From DATLOJ01 sp035536315 (GTDB taxonomy: Bacteria > Actinomycetota > CADDZG01 > JAHWKV01), in NCBI GenBank assembly GCA_035536315.1, contig DATLOJ010000013.1, forward strand, positions 1 to 36,844: a DNA stretch of 36,844 nt, read 5' to 3'. A program made the position numbers and the translations under genes. Shown piece after piece: positions 1 through 12,916 of the stretch. Position 1 is the stretch's first letter, and each line of letters opens with the position of its first letter. The notes under the pieces were generated by a model, which saw only the letters and a list, made by a program, of their open reading frames with translations, ran no database searches and was not told the origin of the DNA.

Positions 1-231
1 GATTACGTGGGGGCCGGAGGTTCCTGCGGTCGCTCTGAATGCCGTCTTCAGGCCATGCGCGCTTCGTTCGACGGTCATCCCGTTGCCCTCTAACAGTTCG
101 CACAAAAGCTCGGCAGAGCGAACCTCCTCGTAGGCCAGCTCGGGCTCTGCGTACATCTTGTGTGAAACCTCGATGAGGTCCGAGTGAAGACCGGTGATCC
201 GTTCCTTGACGCTCGCCTTGAGATCGGCCAT
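1..231 (-). CDS. M20-family amidohydrolase/aminoacylase, N-terminal part
   Basis: Reading the minus strand from an ATG at 231 gives 77 open codons that run off the window edge, so only the N-terminus is present. The protein begins MADLKASVKERITG and contains MYAEPELAYEE, the characteristic early motif of M20 metallo-amidohydrolases (AbgB/ACY1L2-like; family consensus H-x-x-P-E-L-x-x-E-E), followed by a helix and HGLKTAFRA. The family removes acyl or amide groups from amino acids or peptides using metal ions. The metal-binding residues lie beyond the window, so activity cannot be judged. A GAGGAG ribosome-binding site precedes the ATG closely. The gene is divergent from the methyltransferase at 287. 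The family call is fairly secure, the substrate unknown. Confidence 0.75.
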   Translation of the reverse strand, partial: MADLKASVKERITGLHSDLIEVSHKMYAEPELAYEEVRSAELLCELLEGNGMTVERSAHGLKTAFRATAGTSGPHVI

Positions 232-251
232 GGCTCCTCGCTTATCCGGGG

Positions 252-281
252 TTGGTGAGTTTACGTTCGATGGTTTATCAA
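252..281 (+). promoter_or_regulatory. Possible promoter of the methyltransferase-glycerate kinase pair
   Basis: TTGGTG at 252-257 resembles a -35 box. TTATCA/TATCAA at 275-281 resembles a -10 box, with a spacer of 17-18 nt. Transcription would begin at about 287, the ATG itself, which would explain why no Shine-Dalgarno sequence precedes that ATG (leaderless mRNA, common in actinobacteria). The matches are partial, so this is tentative. Confidence 0.3.
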
Positions 282-286
282 TACGC

Positions 287-1048
287 ATGGCTGAGATCGA
301 CCCCGATTGGTACTACGACTTCTTCCAGGACAGGTACTTGCAGATCGCGGGGCAGGCTCGCAGCGCCGAACCAACCGCCCAGGAGTGCGACTTCCTGCAA
401 GACGCCCTGGAAATCACGCCCCCTGCGCGAGTTCTGGACCTCGCATGCGGTCACGGCCGCCACTCCATTGAGTTAGCCAGGCGGGGACTCCACGTCACCG
501 GAATCGATCTCAGTGAACCCTCATTGCAGATGGCCCAACAAGCCGCAGAGGAAGCCGGGATCCACGTCGAGCTGCTTCACAAAGACATGCGTGAGCTCGA
601 CTTCAACGCAGAGTTCGATGCGGTAATCAATATGTTCACTGCTTTCGGTTACTTCAGCCGGGAGGAGGATGACCTGCACGTATTGGCTCTGGTTGCAAAG
701 GCACTTCGTCCGAAGGGCGGGTTCCTGCTGGATGTCGCCAACACTGTCCGAATTTTTCGTGAGTACGCAGGCCAAGCCCACCGCGTGCTGGATGACGGTA
801 CGACGATGATCGAGGATCGCAGCTACGACGGTGCGACGGGCCGGAACAACGTCGTCTGGACTTTTATTGCTCCCGATGGCTCCAAGAGCGAGCTGAACCA
901 CTCAGTTCGGATGTACACCCTGCCGGAACTGATGGGCCTTCTCTCCGAAGCCGGTCTGACCTTTGAAAGGGCCTGGGGAGATTTCGACGGTTCGGTCTAC
1001 AGCGCATTTGAGTCGCGCAGGCTGATCGTGAAGGCCGTTCGCCCCTAA
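287..1048 (+). CDS. Class I SAM-dependent methyltransferase
   Basis: A 253-residue protein beginning MAEIDPDWYYDFFQDRY. Residues 49-58 hold the SAM-binding motif I (VLDLACGHGR) at the end of the first beta strand, followed by the acidic loop TGIDLS (71-76) that usually holds the ribose hydroxyls. The rest fits a single Rossmann-type methyltransferase domain with a C-terminal strand pair. The substrate cannot be predicted. The frame is open further upstream to 194, but that would overlap the divergent M20 gene and adds a non-conserved leader, so the ATG at 287 is preferred. The glycerate kinase starts 12 nt after the stop and is probably cotranscribed. Confidence 0.8.
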   Translation: MAEIDPDWYYDFFQDRYLQIAGQARSAEPTAQECDFLQDALEITPPARVLDLACGHGRHSIELARRGLHVTGIDLSEPSLQMAQQAAEEAGIHVELLHKDMRELDFNAEFDAVINMFTAFGYFSREEDDLHVLALVAKALRPKGGFLLDVANTVRIFREYAGQAHRVLDDGTTMIEDRSYDGATGRNNVVWTFIAPDGSKSELNHSVRMYTLPELMGLLSEAGLTFERAWGDFDGSVYSAFESRRLIVKAVRP

Positions 1049-1060
1049 GGAGTTGGGTTT

Positions 1061-2152
1061 TTGCGCGTACTGGTTTCGCCGACTGCCTTCAAAGGAACCC
1101 TCACTCCCTCACAAGCCGCACAGTCAATATCGGACGGTATTCGCAGGGCAGATCCCTTAATTGATGTAGTTGTCTGCCCAATTGCGGATGGGGGAGACGG
1201 AACCGCCGAAGTACTGGTCGATGCTCTCGGAGGGTTCTTTACCGACCACGACGTGACCGGGCCGCTGGGGGATCCCGTCACGGCCCGCGTCGGGTGGCAC
1301 AAGCAGACTGCGATTGTCGAGATGGCCGCTGCAAGTGGTCTCGTGCTCATTCCAGACGATCGCCTCGAGCCCTTGCGGGCGACATCGTTTGGAACCGGTG
1401 AGCTGATCGTTGAGGCGATGAGGCTAGGAGCCAAGGAAGTAGTTCTTGGTGTGGGTGGGAGCGCGAGCAGTGATGCCGGGGCGGGCATCGCGCAAGCTCT
1501 TGGAATCAAGCTAATGAGTGAACAGCGGCAGCCCATCGACTGGGGGGCCGAGGCCTTGATGAATCTCGAGTGGATCGAGCGGGCCATGCCGGAAGTCCGA
1601 CTCGTGATCGCGTGCGATGTCGAGAACCCTTTGGTCGGTCCCGAAGGATCGGCGCGCGTGTTCAGTCCTCAGAAAGGAGCCGACACGAAGCAGGTGCTCG
1701 AGATCGAAAAAGCCTTGCAACACTTCCGGGCGATCGTATTGCGAGACGTGGGGTTGGACATTGGTGCGATGCAACACGGGGGAGCAGCGGGCGGAGCGGC
1801 GGCAGGATTGCACGCGCTTGTGGGGGCCGAGCTTCGTAACGGATTTGACCTCGTTGCAGAGCTCATCGAGTTCGATCAAAAGCTCTTCGGTGCCGACATG
1901 CTAATCGTCGGCGAGGGCGAGCTCGACCACCAGAGCCTTAGAGGGAAGGCAGCCGTCGCAGCGGCGAGGCGCGCCGCGGCCGCGGGGGTCGAAGTGAGAG
2001 CGATAGCGGGCCGGGTCTCTTTATCGGCCGATGAGCTGTCTTCCGCCGGCATCAGCAAGTCGATCGACCTGACAGAGCTCTTTGGGGATCGCGCGAAAAA
2101 CGACTCTGTGGCGGCATTGGGAGATGCTGCGAAGGAGCTGGTTAGGGACTAG
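1061..2152 (+). CDS. Glycerate kinase (GlxK/GarK family)
   Basis: A 363-residue protein of the glycerate kinase family PF02595, which phosphorylates D-glycerate with ATP (to 2- or 3-phosphoglycerate depending on subtype), feeding glyoxylate or sugar-acid carbon into glycolysis. Family motifs seen in order: SPTAFKGTLTPSQAA near the start, PIADGGDGTAEVL (about 45-57), GVGGSASSDAGAGIAQALG (about 130), CDVENPLVGPEGSARVF (about 185-201), HGGAAGGAAAGL (about 240-251) and GEGELDHQSLRGKA (about 282-295). Length is close to the usual 370-380. The start is a TTG at 1061 with TAAGGAG at 1046-1052, a spacing that fits well. The 3' end overlaps the convergent XRE gene by 4 nt. Confidence 0.9.
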   Translation: MRVLVSPTAFKGTLTPSQAAQSISDGIRRADPLIDVVVCPIADGGDGTAEVLVDALGGFFTDHDVTGPLGDPVTARVGWHKQTAIVEMAAASGLVLIPDDRLEPLRATSFGTGELIVEAMRLGAKEVVLGVGGSASSDAGAGIAQALGIKLMSEQRQPIDWGAEALMNLEWIERAMPEVRLVIACDVENPLVGPEGSARVFSPQKGADTKQVLEIEKALQHFRAIVLRDVGLDIGAMQHGGAAGGAAAGLHALVGAELRNGFDLVAELIEFDQKLFGADMLIVGEGELDHQSLRGKAAVAAARRAAAAGVEVRAIAGRVSLSADELSSAGISKSIDLTELFGDRAKNDSVAALGDAAKELVRD

Positions 2153-2346
2153 CGTCCGTTGGAATTGAAGATGTCCTCGATGTTCATGCCAAACAACTTT
2201 GCAATCTTGAACGCAAGTGGAAGGCTGGGATCAAACTTCTCTTTCTCGATCGAGTTGATCGTCTGCCGCGAGACGCGCAGTTTCTGCGCAAGATCCTGCT
2301 GAGTCCACTCCCTCTGGACGCGAAGAGCACGCAAACGGTTCTTCAT
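2149..2346 (-). CDS. Small XRE-family transcriptional regulator
   Basis: A 65-residue protein made almost entirely of one Cro/CI-type helix-turn-helix domain: TQQDLAQKLRVSRQTI (residues 15-30) is the two-helix DNA-binding unit and NSIEKEKFDPSL follows it. Stand-alone HTH proteins of this size are commonly paired with a membrane protein, as here, where the membrane-protein gene ends 46 nt upstream in the same direction. They often repress their own operon. The promoter at 2974-3002 carries a palindrome that is a natural candidate operator. The gene converges on, and overlaps by 4 nt, the glycerate kinase. Confidence 0.85.
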   Translation of the reverse strand: MKNRLRALRVQREWTQQDLAQKLRVSRQTINSIEKEKFDPSLPLAFKIAKLFGMNIEDIFNSNGR

Positions 2347-2392
2347 CTAGGGAGATCCTTGAAGGACATCGTCTTCTTGGGCGTGGTCTCCA

Positions 2393-2947
2393 TCAGACGT
2401 ACCGCCGAGCGATGACAGCTGCCGATCCGATCCAGGCAGTCCCGCCGATGAGCCACACCCAGTCACCAGAAAGAGGCGGCAGTCCCGTCAGGGTCTCCGA
2501 TATGAAATAGATGAACCCACCAACCATTAAGAGACCGAGGGCGGGAAGGGCCGAGTCCTTTACGATCTGCCACTCGACTCCCCCCGAACGAATGGCTTCG
2601 ACTATCAGGGAGACTGAGAACAAGAAGTTTGTGGTCAGAAGAGCAAATTGACTGGACGTCTCACTCTCTGGCGGGCGGACAATGAACATCACAATGAGAG
2701 TGCCCAGGACAGCGACCGCAAGAATTATCAGGGTGCCCCGCAGGCCGAAGCGGATATAAAAGGCGGCCAAAACGAGCAGCCAGCTCGCCACTCGGATGAT
2801 ATGAAACAAGCTATCTAAGGGAGCGTTCATCAGGGCGTAGGCGGCTGCCGTGCAAAGCCATACGCCGGTCCAAAGCAAGTACCAGACAGTCGGCGCAGGG
2901 TCCGAAACACTCCAGACGCCTTTCTTTGGCTTAGTGATAGCACTCAT
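2393..2947 (-). CDS. Six-helix integral membrane protein of unknown function
   Basis: A 184-residue protein starting MSAITKPKKGVWSV. The start at 2947 is chosen because GGAGGGGAG lies just before it; an upstream ATG at 3028 has no such site and would precede the promoter. Six hydrophobic segments are visible: VWYLLWTGVWLCTAAAYAL, LFHIIRVASWLLVLAAFYI, LIILAVAVLGTLIVMFIV, FALLTTNFLFSVSLIVEAI, LGLLMVGGFIYFI and WVWLIGGTAWIGSAAVIA. No catalytic motif is seen. It heads a two-gene operon with the small XRE regulator, an arrangement in which the membrane protein may sense a signal or modulate the regulator (inference). Confidence 0.75.
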   Translation of the reverse strand: MSAITKPKKGVWSVSDPAPTVWYLLWTGVWLCTAAAYALMNAPLDSLFHIIRVASWLLVLAAFYIRFGLRGTLIILAVAVLGTLIVMFIVRPPESETSSQFALLTTNFLFSVSLIVEAIRSGGVEWQIVKDSALPALGLLMVGGFIYFISETLTGLPPLSGDWVWLIGGTAWIGSAAVIARRYV

Positions 2948-2973
2948 TTGCTCCCCTCCAGGTCGAAAACAGC

Positions 2974-3002
2974 AGTGTAAAGGAAACTTTCCATCATGAC
3001 AA
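2974..3002 (-). promoter_or_regulatory. Sigma-70 promoter of the membrane protein-XRE operon
   Basis: On the minus strand, TTGTCA (3002-2997) and TACACT (2979-2974) are separated by exactly 17 nt, matching the housekeeping consensus well. Initiation near 2967 would give a leader of about 20 nt that contains the strong ribosome-binding site before 2947. The spacer carries the palindrome listed separately. Confidence 0.7.
2982..2992. promoter_or_regulatory. Candidate operator palindrome inside the promoter spacer
   Basis: GGAAA-C-TTTCC is a perfect 5+1+5 palindrome lying wholly between the -35 and -10 boxes of the minus-strand promoter. A wider inverted pair, TGTAAAG (2976-2982) and CTTTACA (3008-3014), surrounds it. 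A protein bound here would block RNA polymerase. The XRE regulator encoded by the same operon is the obvious candidate, but that link is inference. Confidence 0.4.
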
Positions 3003-3094
3003 GTGAGCTTTACATCAATCTCACGCATCTCGGGTTATGTGTGGGCCGGCGGCTGCCCTGACTATTTTCTTTCTGCCAGACTTCAAGGAGGCCA

Positions 3095-4456
3095 ATGGAC
3101 ACGATCCAGATTCCTGAAACGAAGTATGCGAAGGGCCCGGGGGGCCACATCGCATACCAGGTCCTCGGCGACGGGCCGTTCGACATGCTGTTCATGAACG
3201 CTTGGTTCAGTCATGTGGATGGCCGCTGGGAAGAGCCTTCGTTCGCGCGGATGCTCCGACGCTTTGCGTCGTTCAGTCGCCTGATCATTTTCGACAAGCG
3301 AGGCACCGGCGCATCCGACCCTCTTCCTCAAGCGAACACCACCTGGGAGGAGTGGGCCGACGACGTCAAGACCGTGATGGACGAGGTGGGATCGGAGAAA
3401 GCGGCAATCGTCGGAGTGAGCGATTGTGGTCCGATGGCGATGCTGTTTGCCGCCACTTACCCATCCCGCGTTAGTGCGCTGGTCCTCGCCAATACCTTTC
3501 CCCGACTTACCAAGAGCGACGACTACCCATGGGGACTCGAGCAAGAAGACGTCGGAAAGTTTCTAGAACGGATTCGCTCGACTTGGGGCACCGGTGGGAT
3601 CGTCGACGTGTTCAGTCCCAGCAAAGTAGACGACATTGCCTACCGAACCTGGTGGGCGAAGTATCAGCGCATGGCCGCAAGTCCCGGAATGAGCACCAGC
3701 ATGGCAAGCCTGACGTTCGGCATAGACGTTCGCGACATCCTCGGCGCGATACGAGTTCCCACTCTGGTGTTGCACCGAAAGGAATTCAAGTTCATTCCGG
3801 TTGCCCACGGCCGGTTCCTCGGCGAGAACATTCCGAACGCTAAGTACGTCGAGGTTCCGGGAGAGGACGGTTTCATCTACCTCGGGAGTGCAGGCAATAC
3901 GAACCAGTTGCTCGATGAAATCGAGGAGTTCCTTACGGGACAGCGAGGTGTTGCGGAGGACGACAGGGAGCTTGCTACCGTCATGTTCACCGACATCGTG
4001 GGGTCTACAGAGAAGGCCGCTCAGCTCGGCGATCGCAACTGGCGAGAGTTGTTGGACCAGCATGACGACGTTGTGCGTCAGAACTTGAACCGATTTCGAG
4101 GCAAGTTGGTCAAGGGCACCGGAGACGGAAGCCTTGCAACGTTTGACGGCCCCGCCAGGGCCATTCGTTCGTGCGCGGCCATCCACGCTCACGTCAAGGA
4201 AAGACTTGGAATCGAAGTGCGCGCGGGCCTTCACACGGGGGAGGTCGAGGTGAGGGGCTCCGATATAGGCGGTATCACGGTCCACGTCGGATCGCGGATC
4301 ATGTCTGTAGCGGGACCGAGCGAAACCCTCGTCTCGAGTGTGGTGAAAGACTTGGTAGCCGGCTCAGGAATCAGATTCGCCGACAGAGGCGTCCACACTC
4401 TAAAAGGAGTCCCCGACGAACTGCACCTCTACAAAGTAGAAGAAGCCCCCGTGTGA
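3095..4456 (+). CDS. Alpha/beta-hydrolase fold fused to class III adenylate cyclase (LipJ-like)
   Basis: A 453-residue two-domain protein. Residues 1-285 form an alpha/beta-hydrolase fold and 290-450 a class III nucleotide cyclase, the architecture of mycobacterial LipJ (Rv1900c). In the cyclase, the metal-binding aspartates D300 (FTDIVGST) and D344 (GTGDGS), the purine-contacting K340 and D390 (SDIGGI), and the catalytic H397 and R401 are all seen, so it should make cAMP. The hydrolase keeps a serine (S109 in GVSDCG), but its elbow lacks the usual second glycine. The expected acid residue is replaced (HRKEFKFIP) and the expected histidine after PGED is glycine. That domain is therefore probably a ligand or regulatory module. 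AAGGAGG precedes the ATG. No transmembrane segment is seen. Confidence 0.9.
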   Translation: MDTIQIPETKYAKGPGGHIAYQVLGDGPFDMLFMNAWFSHVDGRWEEPSFARMLRRFASFSRLIIFDKRGTGASDPLPQANTTWEEWADDVKTVMDEVGSEKAAIVGVSDCGPMAMLFAATYPSRVSALVLANTFPRLTKSDDYPWGLEQEDVGKFLERIRSTWGTGGIVDVFSPSKVDDIAYRTWWAKYQRMAASPGMSTSMASLTFGIDVRDILGAIRVPTLVLHRKEFKFIPVAHGRFLGENIPNAKYVEVPGEDGFIYLGSAGNTNQLLDEIEEFLTGQRGVAEDDRELATVMFTDIVGSTEKAAQLGDRNWRELLDQHDDVVRQNLNRFRGKLVKGTGDGSLATFDGPARAIRSCAAIHAHVKERLGIEVRAGLHTGEVEVRGSDIGGITVHVGSRIMSVAGPSETLVSSVVKDLVAGSGIRFADRGVHTLKGVPDELHLYKVEEAPV

Positions 4457-4482
4457 CCGGAATCGGAAAAGCCTGCTAACGG

Positions 4483-4511
4483 TTTAGGTTTCTCTCCTTC
4501 GCGGTTAAAAT
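4483..4511 (+). promoter_or_regulatory. Weak candidate promoter for the cupin gene
   Basis: TAAAAT at 4506-4511 is a good -10 box. TTTAGG at 4483-4488 is a poor -35 box at 17-nt spacing. The -10 lies between short inverted arms GCGG and CCGC (4501-4515). Initiation near 4518 would leave a leader of about 20 nt with the AAGGAGAAGG ribosome-binding site. Confidence 0.3.
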
Positions 4512-4538
4512 CCGCTGTCCATTCACAAGGAGAAGGCA

Positions 4539-4988
4539 ATGATTGTTGCGAAACTGGGGGACCATCCCATCGACCTTCTGAATCCGGCCGATCAGGAGGA
4601 CGCCAAGTTCCAAGCCGGCTGGGCCATGTTTTACGCAACCGGCAACCTGGCGACCTCCGCCCTGCTCACGGTGCTCGAGCCCGGCGGAAGAATTCCTACG
4701 CACTCGGACTCCGCTGAGGAAATCATCCTGGTGCTCGAAGGAACCATCGAAGCTCAAGTCGGGGACGAGAAGACGACCCTGGAAGCCGGGATGATGGGAG
4801 TTAACCCCGCCCTCGAGCTTCATTCCATGGTCAACGTGGGAACGACCACGAGCCGCGTTGTCGGGTTTATGGCAAGCAATGCAATAGTGAGCGAGTTCCC
4901 GGAAGCGGCGATCATGCCGCTGAACTCCAAAGTAATAGGAACCCCCCCGCCAGAAGCAGCAGCCCAACTAGGCTACAAAAAGCCCTAA
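4539..4988 (+). CDS. Single-domain cupin protein
   Basis: A 149-residue small beta-barrel (cupin_2-like) protein. Cupin motif 1 is PGGRIPTHSDSAEEIILVLEG (about residues 48-68): the first histidine and the glutamate are kept, but the second histidine of the HxH pair is aspartate. Motif 2 is the stretch EAGMMGVNPALELHSMVN, which keeps proline and the last histidine. A metal site of His, Glu and His, perhaps with Asp, is thus possible. Cupins range from dioxygenases to sugar isomerases and ligand sensors; nothing here indicates which. A strong ribosome-binding site (AAGGAGAAGG) precedes the ATG. No clear terminator follows. Confidence 0.8.
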   Translation: MIVAKLGDHPIDLLNPADQEDAKFQAGWAMFYATGNLATSALLTVLEPGGRIPTHSDSAEEIILVLEGTIEAQVGDEKTTLEAGMMGVNPALELHSMVNVGTTTSRVVGFMASNAIVSEFPEAAIMPLNSKVIGTPPPEAAAQLGYKKP

Positions 4989-5030
4989 CCTCCCACCCCA
5001 CCAGTGAGCCCGTGCCAGCGGGATGTCCTT

Positions 5031-5208
5031 TGTCGCGGAGCTCAATGCCGAACCAGCCTGTAGGGCTGCGGCGACCCAGCCCGGAATGGGCGAGTCTAAG
5101 CGTACTGAGTGGGCTGAACACACCGGCGGCTGGAGCGCAGCGCCGCCAGGGTCGAGCCAAGGGAGGGATGGGGCGCCGCAGACCGGCCCGCGTGGCCCCT
5201 TTATGGGG
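5031..5208 (+). repeat. Structured intergenic repeat, copy A (upstream of rpoB)
   Basis: This segment is collinear with 31497-31663. Shared blocks in order, with copy A positions: TGTCGCGGAGCTCAA (5031-5045, 14 of 15 identical), GTAGGGCTGCGG (5060-5071, 11 of 12), GGGCGAGTCT (5088-5097, 9 of 10), GCCGCCAGGGT (5142-5152, 11 of 11) and GCCCCTTTATGGGG (5195-5208, 14 of 14). Spacings between blocks differ by only 2-4 nt between copies. Hairpins: GGCGGC (5125-5130) with GCCGCC (5142-5147), and CCCC-TTTAT-GGGG at 5196-5208. A further shared 13-mer, CCAGGACGGGCTG, follows at 5234-5246. I recognise no known RNA or mobile family. Confidence 0.7.
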
Positions 5209-5284
5209 AGCGGAGCCAACCGGCAGGGTGGAGCCAGGACGGGCTGAGCCAGGCGCCGCCCGGCCTGGTAAAGGCGGGAAGACC

Positions 5285-5314
5285 TTGACATACAAGGGTT
5301 TTAGGGCCTAACCT
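5285..5314 (+). promoter_or_regulatory. rpoBC promoter P1
   Basis: A perfect -35 box TTGACA (5285-5290) is followed after 18 nt by TAACCT (5309-5314), which keeps the T-A---T core of a -10 box. Initiation would be near 5321. It lies just downstream of repeat copy A and upstream of P2. Confidence 0.5.
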
Positions 5315-5340
5315 ACCTAGAAGCTTTTCAACCGAATATC

Positions 5341-5364
5341 GGACGTTCAGTCTTAAGAACGTCC
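5341..5364. promoter_or_regulatory. 8-bp inverted repeat between the two rpoBC promoters
   Basis: GGACGTTC (5341-5348) and GAACGTCC (5357-5364) are perfect 8-bp arms around an 8-nt loop. A second hairpin, CCCTCC (5363-5368) and GGAGGG (5375-5380), overlaps it and includes the P2 -35 box. In P1 transcripts these would be mutually exclusive or stacked hairpins; as DNA the first could be an operator. No T-run follows, so it is not a normal terminator. Confidence 0.5.
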
Positions 5365-5369
5365 CTCCA

Positions 5370-5398
5370 TTGACGGAGGGTAGCCAGGGTGCTACTCT
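5370..5398 (+). promoter_or_regulatory. rpoBC promoter P2
   Basis: TTGACG (5370-5375) and TACTCT (5393-5398) are spaced by exactly 17 nt, a strong housekeeping promoter. Initiation near 5405 gives a leader of about 70 nt ending in AAAGGAGGAG (5461-5470). Confidence 0.7.
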
Positions 5399-5476
5399 CA
5401 CGCTTGTATGTCCACCCCCTCAGGCCGATATTTTCGCGCCCTGGGAACAGCGAACCTTTAAAAGGAGGAGTCCTGC

Positions 5477-8938
<3,462 letters not shown>

Positions 8939-8971
8939 GTGGCCCAGAGCTATCTCAAGGAGCGCAACTAG
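8939..8971 (+). other. Ten-codon mini-ORF bridging rpoB and rpoC
   Basis: Immediately after the rpoB TAA (8936-8938), GTG opens a 10-codon frame (VAQSYLKERN) that ends in TAG directly before the rpoC ATG. All three frames are the same. The mini-ORF contains the rpoC ribosome-binding site AAGGAG (8957-8962). Its translation could couple rpoC to rpoB, or it may be a neutral remnant. There is no evidence that it is expressed. Confidence 0.3.
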
Positions 8972-12850
<3,879 letters not shown>

Positions 12851-12865
12851 GGAAATGAACTTGCT

Positions 12866-12900
12866 AAAAGGGCCCCCGGGAAACCGGGGGCCTTTTTCTT
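12866..12900 (+). terminator. Intrinsic terminator after rpoC
   Basis: GGCCCCCGG (12871-12879), loop GAAA and CCGGGGGCC (12884-12892) form a perfect 9-bp stem. It is preceded by AAAAG, which extends the pairing, and followed by TTTTTCTT. This is a classic rho-independent terminator. Confidence 0.95.
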
Positions 12901-12916
12901 GTGTCAATCTTGGCAG

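Larger units (their letters stand above)
4989..5476. other. 488-nt intergenic region before rpoB
   Basis: No convincing gene lies here. In order it holds: a GC-rich entry segment (4989-5030); structured repeat copy A (5031-5208); a second GC-rich segment with a 6-bp hairpin CCAGGC (5249-5254)/GCCTGG (5263-5268); promoter P1 (5285-5314); an 8-bp inverted repeat (5341-5364); promoter P2 (5370-5398); and a leader with a strong ribosome-binding site. The open frames across it are typical of GC-rich DNA and have no good start signals, although one minus-strand frame is discussed in the findings. Confidence 0.75.

Noticed and set aside
194..286. N-terminal extension of the methyltransferase to position 194
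   Set aside because: It would overlap the divergent M20 gene and adds residues with no relation to the methyltransferase family; the ATG at 287 fits the family.
3009..3040. Plus-strand promoter for the hydrolase-cyclase (TTTACA and TTATGT)
   Set aside because: The spacer is 20 nt and the -10 match is poor. A TATTTT at 3063-3068 has no partner either, so no promoter is annotated.
5012..5311. Plus-strand 99-codon frame before rpoB
   Set aside because: No ribosome-binding site, overlaps the structured repeat and promoter P1, and composition is Arg/Gly/Pro-rich as in random GC-rich DNA.
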